Assembly (NCBI GenBank): GCA_003520025.1
Contig: DOVP01000133.1
Span: 1 to 14,178, forward strand
Direction of reading: 5' to 3'
From: Phycisphaerales bacterium
GTDB lineage: Bacteria; Planctomycetota; Phycisphaerae; Phycisphaerales; SM1A02
DNA: 14,178 bases
Shown: piece after piece, positions 1 to 5,454 of the stretch
Position numbering within the stretch: position 1 is the first letter of the stretch
Layout: every line of letters starts with the position of its first letter
The notes under the pieces: generated by a model
What the model saw: the letters and a program-made list of their open reading frames with translations, nothing else
The model's database searches: none
Told to the model about the DNA's origin: nothing
Made by a program: the position numbers and the translations under genes

Positions 1-279
1 CTGTTGCAGCGGCTCCAACCATCTCTTGATCGTTTCGGGACCAATGAGCACCTGCCACGGTGGAATCGAATCTACCGCGGCGAGACGCTCCGACTGCTTG
101 GTCGCCACGACGAATCCATGCAACTCCTTGAGCGGCAAATTGAAATGGACCAGAACGATCCCTCCATCTCCGACGAATACCGCGGCTACGCCATCGAGAA
201 ACTGGCTGAAACCTACGACGAAATGGGACGGACGGACCAGGCCGCCGCCATCCGGCAGACCATCACCCAGAATCAGTGA
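1..279 (+). CDS. C-terminal fragment of a TPR-containing protein (5' end outside window)
   Basis: The reading frame is open from the first base and ends with TGA at 277-279, so only the last 92 or so residues are visible. They are mostly helical and fit two tetratricopeptide-like repeats: one around GETLRLLGRHDESMQLLERQ and a second ending in ETYDEMGRTDQAAAIRQ. The pattern 'LGR..E...LL' followed by 'A...L...Y...G+..+AA.+R' is common at the C-terminus of planctomycete Ser/Thr kinases with TPR tails, so the full protein may be such a kinase; that is inference. No catalytic motif is visible. Its last 7 bases overlap the convergent gene's stop (273-279), leaving no room for a separate terminator. 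Confidence 0.7.
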   Translation: MLQRLQPSLDRFGTNEHLPRWNRIYRGETLRLLGRHDESMQLLERQIEMDQNDPSISDEYRGYAIEKLAETYDEMGRTDQAAAIRQTITQNQ

Positions 280-2186
280 TCTTCGGAGGCCCGCTGCTCC
301 AACCGCTGGCGGACGGCAGCCTCCTCCGGCAATCCACCGGGATACACGCGGCATGCCATGGCGGGTGTTGCAGCGGGCGCTGCGCCAAAGAGATCTGCAC
401 CATCGACCAAGACCGTCGGCGACGGCCAACACCGCCGCTGATCCGTTTCTGAAAGTTGCGACAAGTCGGTTGAGACGATGATCGCGTCCGGCGCCACTGC
501 GGCACAGGCAGCGCGGACGGATCGTTCCATGCCCGGGGTCATCGGGCATCCCGGGAATCCGAGTATCTCGATCTGCATGGCAGTTGTTCCTTCGTCCAGT
601 GCTTCCAGCAGCAATCGCCGCGCGGCGCGGTATCGGGGCACCTTTGTTTCATAGTCATCCGCACCTCGGAAGATGTCATCGATGATGATCGCCGATTTCT
701 GCGGGTTGCAAGCGGATAGCTGGCTCAACAGTTCGTGATCCTCCATGCCGATCCGGTGCGCCTCGAAGCGCAACCCGGACCACGGACCGTTCACACCCGG
801 GAAGACGACATGCGTGTCGCCCGCCGGCAAGCGGTTGTCGGTATTGGGCATCGCCGGGTGATCAACCACGCTCTGCTCGAATGGATCGGCCTTCCAGTGG
901 TTCAGGCCCCAGTGCAGATACCCGTCCCACCCGTTCTTTGCGGCCCCCCATCCAAAGTACACCTGCCGCAGCCGCTCCTGATCGAGCAGTCGATTCAGCC
1001 ACGGGCCGCCCGGACGGAGACACGTATAGACCCACACTCGATCGCCTGCGACCTTGCGCTCACCAAAGAACTCCTGTTCGGCCTGCCACGCCTGAACCTG
1101 CGGACACCACATGTCCACTGCGCCCACCAACGCCCGACTCATAGTCGCTTCGAACACCGGAAGCCCCGGAAGGTGTTCCCGCATCATGGTGGCCGCAATC
1201 GCATAATCGGCGGCGTTGACATCGGTGGGTTCATCAGCGATGTGCTGCACCCAGCGATCGGACCATCCGTGGGCTTCGATGACCTCCCTGAGTTGCCGGC
1301 ACTGATCAGCAAAGACGACTCGTCCCTCGTCCCCGGTCATGGGAACCCGACCGAGTTTGAGCTCCAATACCGCGCTTCCCCAATCACCTCCGGGCCGCCC
1401 CGCCATCGGCGCGCCTTCGATCCAGTACAGCCCTGCACCTGTGAACAGATCCACATATCGAATCAGGCGTTCGTCGTTGAGAATCCACACACCATCCTGC
1501 TCACTGAAAAAGTCCGGCCACCGAACCCAAAACATGTTCTGGCGGCCCTTCGCCATGAGTTTGGCGTAGCGGCGCATCATGTCCCAATGCGGCTCGCTCC
1601 ACGGCTCCAGATCGTGGTAGGCGGCGATATTGGATGGACTGAACCAGTTGGTGTACCCGAGCGTATCACGCCCCGGCGGAGGCACCACCGCTTCGTGGAC
1701 AACCAGCGTCAGCGGATGCCGCTTGAGATCGGTTCCTTGGGACACCTCAATCGCCGTTTCGAAGGTGCCGGGTGCTGTCTCAGCGGGCACTTGAATCTCC
1801 AGTCGATAGGCGCCTTCGCCAACGATGGGGCCGTCTACCGGTTCCATCGCCTCGTAGATCCGAAACGGCGCCCGCCGAATGACATGTGGATTCACATCAC
1901 CCTTGAACCGCTCGGTGCGGCTGCCGAGACCAGTGTTTTCCTCGACGGGCACATCATGCAGCCGGTACCACCGGTGGGCGAACCTGCCAGCCCCATCAAA
2001 CTTCAGGATGGCTGGCTCCGCGGCATCCCCGAGCACAAGGTGAATCCCCGCCACGGTTCCGCGGGCCGCATCGAGCCGAACCTCCTCAATCACGGGGCTC
2101 ACACGATCTGGGTACAGCGGCTCCAACTCGTCGATCAGCGACAAATCGACCGTCATAATCACCAATGTCATCATCAGCCCATGCAT
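273..2186 (-). CDS. GH123-like (DUF4091) glycoside hydrolase fused to a C-terminal thioredoxin-fold domain
   Basis: 637 aa. Residues of about 15-170 form a beta-rich N-terminal part beginning near LEPLYPD. About 175-535 match the DUF4091/GH123 catalytic domain: TNWFSPSN near 180, IADEP at 316-320, HWGLNHW at 425-431 and a C-terminal RAARRLLLEAL. In characterised GH123 beta-N-acetylgalactosaminidases an adjacent Asp-Glu pair is catalytic, and D318-E319 is the candidate here. Substrate is unknown. Residues 537-637 are a different domain: a short thioredoxin-like family with GFPGCPMT (C547, T550), PSPTVLVDG, DLFG and CRVYPGG. Such proteins usually stand alone. Met537 is preceded by AAGGA at 9 nt, as if it were once its own start. 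Start M1 is chosen because TAGCAT lies exactly 6 nt upstream; M12 is an alternative. No clear signal peptide is seen, which is odd for a glycosidase. Confidence 0.85.
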   Translation of the reverse strand: MHGLMMTLVIMTVDLSLIDELEPLYPDRVSPVIEEVRLDAARGTVAGIHLVLGDAAEPAILKFDGAGRFAHRWYRLHDVPVEENTGLGSRTERFKGDVNPHVIRRAPFRIYEAMEPVDGPIVGEGAYRLEIQVPAETAPGTFETAIEVSQGTDLKRHPLTLVVHEAVVPPPGRDTLGYTNWFSPSNIAAYHDLEPWSEPHWDMMRRYAKLMAKGRQNMFWVRWPDFFSEQDGVWILNDERLIRYVDLFTGAGLYWIEGAPMAGRPGGDWGSAVLELKLGRVPMTGDEGRVVFADQCRQLREVIEAHGWSDRWVQHIADEPTDVNAADYAIAATMMREHLPGLPVFEATMSRALVGAVDMWCPQVQAWQAEQEFFGERKVAGDRVWVYTCLRPGGPWLNRLLDQERLRQVYFGWGAAKNGWDGYLHWGLNHWKADPFEQSVVDHPAMPNTDNRLPAGDTHVVFPGVNGPWSGLRFEAHRIGMEDHELLSQLSACNPQKSAIIIDDIFRGADDYETKVPRYRAARRLLLEALDEGTTAMQIEILGFPGCPMTPGMERSVRAACAAVAPDAIIVSTDLSQLSETDQRRCWPSPTVLVDGADLFGAAPAATPAMACRVYPGGLPEEAAVRQRLEQRASEDH

Positions 2187-2192
2187 GGGGCG

Positions 2193-2202
2193 ATGCTACC
2201 CT
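2193..2202. promoter_or_regulatory. Overlapping divergent -10-like elements for two apparently leaderless genes
   Basis: The ten bases ATGCTACCCT contain TACCCT on the plus strand (2197-2202) and TAGCAT on the minus strand (2198-2193). They share the self-complementary TA at 2197-2198. Each hexamer fits TAnnnT and each is followed by exactly 6 nt and then ATG (2209 plus, 2186 minus). No Shine-Dalgarno sequence precedes either ATG. This is the geometry of leaderless transcripts, with the start codon at or next to +1. No convincing -35 is seen for either direction; any -35 would lie inside the opposite gene's first codons. Confidence 0.45.
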
Positions 2203-2208
2203 GCCCGC

Positions 2209-2901
2209 ATGAAGAAGGAACTCTCCGGCCTGCTGCGTCACCTGATCTTCGGCCATTTCTGCGCCAGAGCCATTCGAAAGGCATTGCACAAATCTCTACT
2301 CGGGTCGCCACTCAACCTCGATCGGAAAGAACGAACAGCGGTCATGCGGTCGATTTCATGGAAGGCCGGCGAGATCATGGTGTCGGATCGGATGCGGATC
2401 ATCGATCCGCCATCGCGGGGGCACCTCGAATGGACCGCCTGGATTCTTGCGGCCTATCAGGTGCTGCGTCCACATTTCGAAACTGACGAAGAGGCCATCG
2501 AGTTTCTCGGCGAAGCCTCCACACGCGGATTTGACACGCGGACGCTTCGGCTCGGTGTATGGCTGCTGCTCCGCTCCTGCCGAGGCAATCTGGATCGCGT
2601 CAAATCGTCGCTCGGCGCCGGGCTTACGCAATACGGCGCTACCTTCGACTGGACCATACCGCAGCAGGAGGGCGAAGTTCGCATGGAGATCAGTCGCTGC
2701 TTCTATGTTGACTTCTTTCGGGCCCACGAGTTGCCGCTGCTCACCACCGTACTCTGCCGCCTCGACAAGTTGTGGTTCGACCGCATTGATGCCAACAAGC
2801 ATGGGTTTTGGTTTGACTATGACCGCTATGAAACGATGTCTCGCGGAGCGGAGCGGTGTGTGTTTCCGATTGTGGCGGTGACAGTTGGGGCATCGGACTG
2901 A
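2209..2901 (+). CDS. L-2-amino-thiazoline-4-carboxylic acid (ATC) hydrolase family protein
   Basis: 230 aa from ATG 2209, which is preferred over the in-frame ATG 2185 because TACCCT plus 6 nt precedes it and MKKELSGLL is a natural N-terminus. The C-terminal half matches the ATC_hydrolase family pattern: RCFYVDFFRAHELPLL from 163, a Cys183 and Asp186 pair in VLCRLDKLWFD, then a segment running to RGAERCVF near 212-218. The founding member opens the thiazoline ring of ATC on the way to L-cysteine in Pseudomonas. Most family members have no tested substrate, so that reaction should not be assumed. No signal peptide or membrane segment is evident, suggesting a cytoplasmic protein. It is divergent from the glycosidase gene with 22 bp between start codons. 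Confidence 0.65.
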   Translation: MKKELSGLLRHLIFGHFCARAIRKALHKSLLGSPLNLDRKERTAVMRSISWKAGEIMVSDRMRIIDPPSRGHLEWTAWILAAYQVLRPHFETDEEAIEFLGEASTRGFDTRTLRLGVWLLLRSCRGNLDRVKSSLGAGLTQYGATFDWTIPQQEGEVRMEISRCFYVDFFRAHELPLLTTVLCRLDKLWFDRIDANKHGFWFDYDRYETMSRGAERCVFPIVAVTVGASD

Positions 2902-3052
2902 CCACGATGTGAGCGTGCTTTCCGCTTGCGAAGAAGGGGAACCGACGAACGTACGGTATTGCGGAGGACAAGATCGGGTATCGCCAGATGAGGGCAAACA
3001 GTTCGACCTGTTCTCGCGGTTGATCCAATCGAGGGGCACTTGGACGCTTTGA

Positions 3053-3077
3053 CCTTGCATTTTGCCTCACTGCAAGG
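3053..3077. other. Perfect 7-bp inverted repeat upstream of the CBS gene
   Basis: CCTTGCA at 3053-3059 pairs with TGCAAGG at 3071-3077 across an 11-nt loop, 49 nt before the CBS start codon. No T-run follows, so it is not a normal terminator. It could be an operator or a leader hairpin, or chance. I see no clear -35/-10 pair in the rest of 2902-3126. Confidence 0.25.
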
Positions 3078-3126
3078 CATCATCATTGCCGGGAGCGGAA
3101 ACACCGACTCCCCCGGGAGGTGCTCC

Positions 3127-3561
3127 ATGCCCACTGTCTCCTGGCTTCTTTCCAAACGCCACTCTGGCCCCATCGCCGCATGCAGCGTCGATGACACCGT
3201 GCTCGATGCAGCCGTTCTCATGAATGAACGAATGATCGGATCGGTGGCGGTTCTGGACGGTGACCGCTTGGTCGGAATCTTTACCGAGCGAGACATCCTG
3301 CAGCGAATCGTTGCAGTTGAGTGCGACCCCGCCGCCACACGACTCGGCGATGTCATGTCGGCGCCGGTGACGGTGGCGGCTTCGAATACGCCGCTGGACA
3401 TGCTTCGTACGATCATGCGTGATGCGCACATCCGCCATATTCCGATCGTCGATGATGACACACCAATCGCGATGGTTTCAATCGGCGATCTGAACAAGGC
3501 GCATGCCGACGAGCAGAACGAGACCATCCATGCGCTCGAGACGTACGTGAGTATCAGATAG
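3127..3561 (+). CDS. Two-CBS-domain protein
   Basis: 144 aa. Start ATG 3127 is set by a good Shine-Dalgarno sequence (GGGAGG, about 6 nt upstream); the frame is open further upstream but without such a site. Residues of about 10-60 form CBS domain 1 (hallmark MIGSVAVLDGDRLVGIFTERDIL). About 75-128 form CBS domain 2 (MSAPVTVAASNTPLDML, HIRHIPIVDD, MVSIGDL). The tail to about 144 matches the short helix usual in single-module CBS proteins. Pairs of CBS domains commonly form a Bateman module binding adenine nucleotides and act as energy sensors. No enzyme domain is attached, so it would act by binding a partner; none is adjacent. Predicted cytoplasmic. It is convergent with the DUF1476 gene, with a hairpin terminator between. 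Confidence 0.9.
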   Translation: MPTVSWLLSKRHSGPIAACSVDDTVLDAAVLMNERMIGSVAVLDGDRLVGIFTERDILQRIVAVECDPAATRLGDVMSAPVTVAASNTPLDMLRTIMRDAHIRHIPIVDDDTPIAMVSIGDLNKAHADEQNETIHALETYVSIR

Positions 3562-3562
3562 C

Positions 3563-3587
3563 AAGGGGGGCGGGTACCGCCACCCTT
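3563..3587. terminator. Bidirectional hairpin terminator between convergent genes
   Basis: AAGGG, one mismatched G, then GGCGG, loop GTA, then CCGCC, one mismatched A, then CCCTT. This gives an 11-position stem with a single G-A mismatch and an A/T base that could serve both strands. It lies between the CBS stop (3559-3561) and the DUF1476 stop (3588-3590). The T-tract is short (TTT), so termination strength is uncertain. Confidence 0.6.
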
Positions 3588-3896
3588 TCATTCCGCGCGG
3601 GCCTGAGCCTCAAACTTCGCCATCTGAGAGCGAACTTCGGTTTCGTCGGCGGGGAGGCCGTTCTCGGAGAGATCGGCGAGAGCCTGCTGCACGACATCAT
3701 CATCGCCCGGCTCACGCATATCCGCCTTGATCAGCGTCAGGGCATAGGCATCGGCTTGTTCACCCGAAAGCCCCATCTGATCGGCGATCCACAAGCCGAG
3801 CAGTTTGTTCCGCCGCGCATGGATGCGGAACGTCTGATCCTGCTCTCTGGCGAATTTCTCTTCTTGACCTCGTTCACGATCGCTGAAACCCGACAT
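3588..3896 (-). CDS. DUF1476 / ATP synthase inhibitor subunit zeta-like protein
   Basis: 102 aa. Start ATG 3896 follows a strong GGAGGT with 5-nt spacing; the frame extends upstream but without a better start. The whole length matches DUF1476: MSGFSDRERGQEEKFA, then ARRNKLLGLWIADQMGLSG, ADAYAL..IKAD and the acidic stretch EPGDDDVVQQAL. In Paracoccus denitrificans this family is the zeta subunit, which blocks reverse rotation of the F1FO ATP synthase through its N-terminal helix. The N-terminal segment is present here. The family is best known from Alphaproteobacteria, so its presence in an apparently non-alphaproteobacterial context is notable. No ATP synthase genes are nearby. Cytoplasmic, with no Cys and no membrane segment. 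Confidence 0.85.
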   Translation of the reverse strand: MSGFSDRERGQEEKFAREQDQTFRIHARRNKLLGLWIADQMGLSGEQADAYALTLIKADMREPGDDDVVQQALADLSENGLPADETEVRSQMAKFEAQARAE

Positions 3897-3936
3897 GATG
3901 CACCTCCATCTGTGCCCGCTTGCTGCGGGGATCCGT

Positions 3937-3944
3937 ATTGTACA
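3937..3944 (-). promoter_or_regulatory. Candidate extended -10 for the DUF1476 gene
   Basis: On the minus strand the bases read TGTACAAT, an extended -10 (TG then TACAAT), about 40 nt before ATG 3896. This would give a leader of roughly 30 nt carrying the GGAGGT ribosome site. A 5-bp hairpin (CCCGC/GCGGG, 3915-3929) would lie at the start of that leader. No strong -35 is visible. Confidence 0.4.
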
Positions 3945-4015
3945 CCGACGCCCCGGTGACCAGTCATGGGGCATCGAGGCGGCGGAGGAGGAAGAGAGAT
4001 TTTGTTCTTGACGAA

Positions 4016-4813
4016 TCAGCCCTCGCAAGGCATGCAACTCACGAAGTCGACGTAGAAGAGCCAGGCATTGGACCACTGACTCAGGTCCACGCCCGACTGG
4101 GACCAATCCTGCATGGCCGCAAAGAGACACTGGGCATTGAAGGACACACACACGGCCGGAGAGTCACAGGGGCGGGCCTGAGCAATTTCCTCGAATGACC
4201 ATCCGGACATGAGCAGGTCGCCATCGACGCATACTGTGGTCGAGACGGCCTCGGCGATCGGGGCGTTGTTGTTGTAGCCGTTGATCCAGCCGGACTGGAA
4301 CACGTGCACCTCGTGCACATCGAATGGTGCGGCGATGCAGGCGGTGATGTTGCCGTATACATCGATGCAGGCATTGCCCTGCTGGAACATCTCCATCACA
4401 TCACCGATGGTGAGCATGAAGCCCTGAGCATAGAGCTGGTCGGTCGTAGGCGGCCCGAACTTCGGCCAGACGCACCGCGGATCATCGGGCGTCCAGTACC
4501 AACCGAGATCACACGCGGGGTCCGTATCGCACACGACTGGTGGCAGGTTCATGGTGCACATGCCGATGTTGCCGTTGCCGGAGCCGGGGGGCACGGTGTC
4601 GCCGGGGCCCTCATAGGTGCCGCCGCCACCGACGATAATGGGACCAATGACGCCACCACCGGGAATCGGCAATGGTGTCACCACGCCGCCCGGAAGACTA
4701 CCGACGAGTTGGCCGTGGGCTGCCATGGACATTCCCAGCACCATCACAGAGGCGGTGGCCAGCGCATGGGTTCCAAGTCGCGTGATTCGAGATGAGAGGC
4801 GTGACTCAAACAT
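4016..4813 (-). CDS. Secreted Cys-rich protein of unknown function
   Basis: 265 aa. Start ATG 4813 is set by AAAGGAG with 6-nt spacing; the frame continues upstream to 4906 but without such a site. Residues 1-35 form a Sec signal peptide (Arg-containing n-region, hydrophobic ATASVMVLGMSMA, likely cut after AHG). A Gly/Pro-rich linker follows (about 36-80), then a domain of about 180 residues with 12 cysteines in all, ending CMPCEG. The even count and export suggest disulfides. I recognise no family, catalytic motif, lipobox or PEP-CTERM anchor. It is divergent from the ECF sigma gene (98 bp between starts), which makes it a possible target or partner of that system; that is inference only. 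Confidence 0.8.
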   Translation of the reverse strand: MFESRLSSRITRLGTHALATASVMVLGMSMAAHGQLVGSLPGGVVTPLPIPGGGVIGPIIVGGGGTYEGPGDTVPPGSGNGNIGMCTMNLPPVVCDTDPACDLGWYWTPDDPRCVWPKFGPPTTDQLYAQGFMLTIGDVMEMFQQGNACIDVYGNITACIAAPFDVHEVHVFQSGWINGYNNNAPIAEAVSTTVCVDGDLLMSGWSFEEIAQARPCDSPAVCVSFNAQCLFAAMQDWSQSGVDLSQWSNAWLFYVDFVSCMPCEG

Positions 4814-4891
4814 GGCAAACTCCTTTGTTTCCACGCTCATAGAGGCGAGACTGCCACTGCTCATCCGCAGCAGAATCCTGCCTGCGCTCCC

Positions 4892-4897
4892 TATACT
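4892..4897 (+). promoter_or_regulatory. Candidate -10 (TATACT) for the ECF sigma-kinase operon
   Basis: TATACT at 4892-4897 lies 14 nt before GTG 4912. It is one base from the TATAAT consensus. Transcription would begin near 4904, leaving a leader of about 8 nt and excluding the in-frame TTG at 4897 as a start. No good -35 is seen at 16-18 nt upstream. Confidence 0.35.
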
Positions 4898-4911
4898 TGC
4901 TCTCACACGCC

Positions 4912-5454
4912 GTGAAGACGCCCGAAAGCCATTCCCAAGAGCCCCAAACGCCGACCAACGAACTCGTCGGCGAGGTCTACGATGAACTCCGCCGCATCGC
5001 CCAACGGGCCATGAACGAGGAACGAGTCGGCCATACGCTTCAAGCGACCGCTCTGGTCAACGAGGTCTATCTCAAACTCGATGCCTCAGGGCGTCAGTGG
5101 CACTCTCGGGGGCACTTCTTCGCCGCCGCAGCCGAAGCAATTCGACGCATCCTGATCGACCACGCCAGAAGCAAGGGGACGGCCAAACGCGGTGGCGGAC
5201 GGGGACGAGTTCCGCTGGAAGATTCACTCGCTGTTGCAGGCGGTGGTGGACGCGGCGTCGACATCGTCGATCTGGACATGGCGCTGCGCGAACTTTCCGA
5301 GATGGATCCCCGCATGGCCAAAGTCGTCGAACTTCGCTTCTTCGGCGGACTCGAAGTCTCCGAAGTCGCCGACGTGCTGGGCTTCTCCAAACGCACCATC
5401 GAAGGCGACTGGACGACCGCCCGCGCCTGGCTGCGATCGCGTCTCGACGGATGA
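4912..5454 (+). CDS. ECF-family RNA polymerase sigma factor (Sig-70_ECF1 / TIGR02999 type)
   Basis: 180 aa from GTG 4912, chosen because a TATACT element lies just upstream; TTG 4897 would add five residues. Neither has a clear ribosome site. Sigma region 2 spans about 16-97, with LVGEVYDELRRIAQRAM, LQATALVNEVYLKL and HFFAAAAEAIRRILIDHAR, hallmarks of this subfamily. A Gly-rich linker with RGGGRGRV follows. Sigma region 4 spans about 122-178, with LRELSEMDPRMAKVVELRFF, a helix-turn-helix around VSEVADVLGFSKRTIEGDW, and ARAWLRSRL. It would direct polymerase to a small set of promoters. No anti-sigma gene is adjacent; the coupled kinase gene is the likely regulator, as known for kinase-linked ECF groups such as ECF43, where the sigma factor is phosphorylated. 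Confidence 0.93.
   Translation: MKTPESHSQEPQTPTNELVGEVYDELRRIAQRAMNEERVGHTLQATALVNEVYLKLDASGRQWHSRGHFFAAAAEAIRRILIDHARSKGTAKRGGGRGRVPLEDSLAVAGGGGRGVDIVDLDMALRELSEMDPRMAKVVELRFFGGLEVSEVADVLGFSKRTIEGDWTTARAWLRSRLDG

Noticed and set aside
735..2486. Long plus-strand open frame (about 583 codons) opposite the glycosidase gene
   Set aside because: It is antisense to a well-supported protein family, crosses into the ATC hydrolase gene in another frame, and its translation is rich in Pro, Arg and His without any recognisable motif. Long antisense frames are expected at this GC content.
4304..4795. Plus-strand open frame opposite the Cys-rich secreted protein
   Set aside because: The minus-strand gene has a clear ribosome site and signal peptide; the opposite frame is His/Gly/Ala-biased and lacks both.
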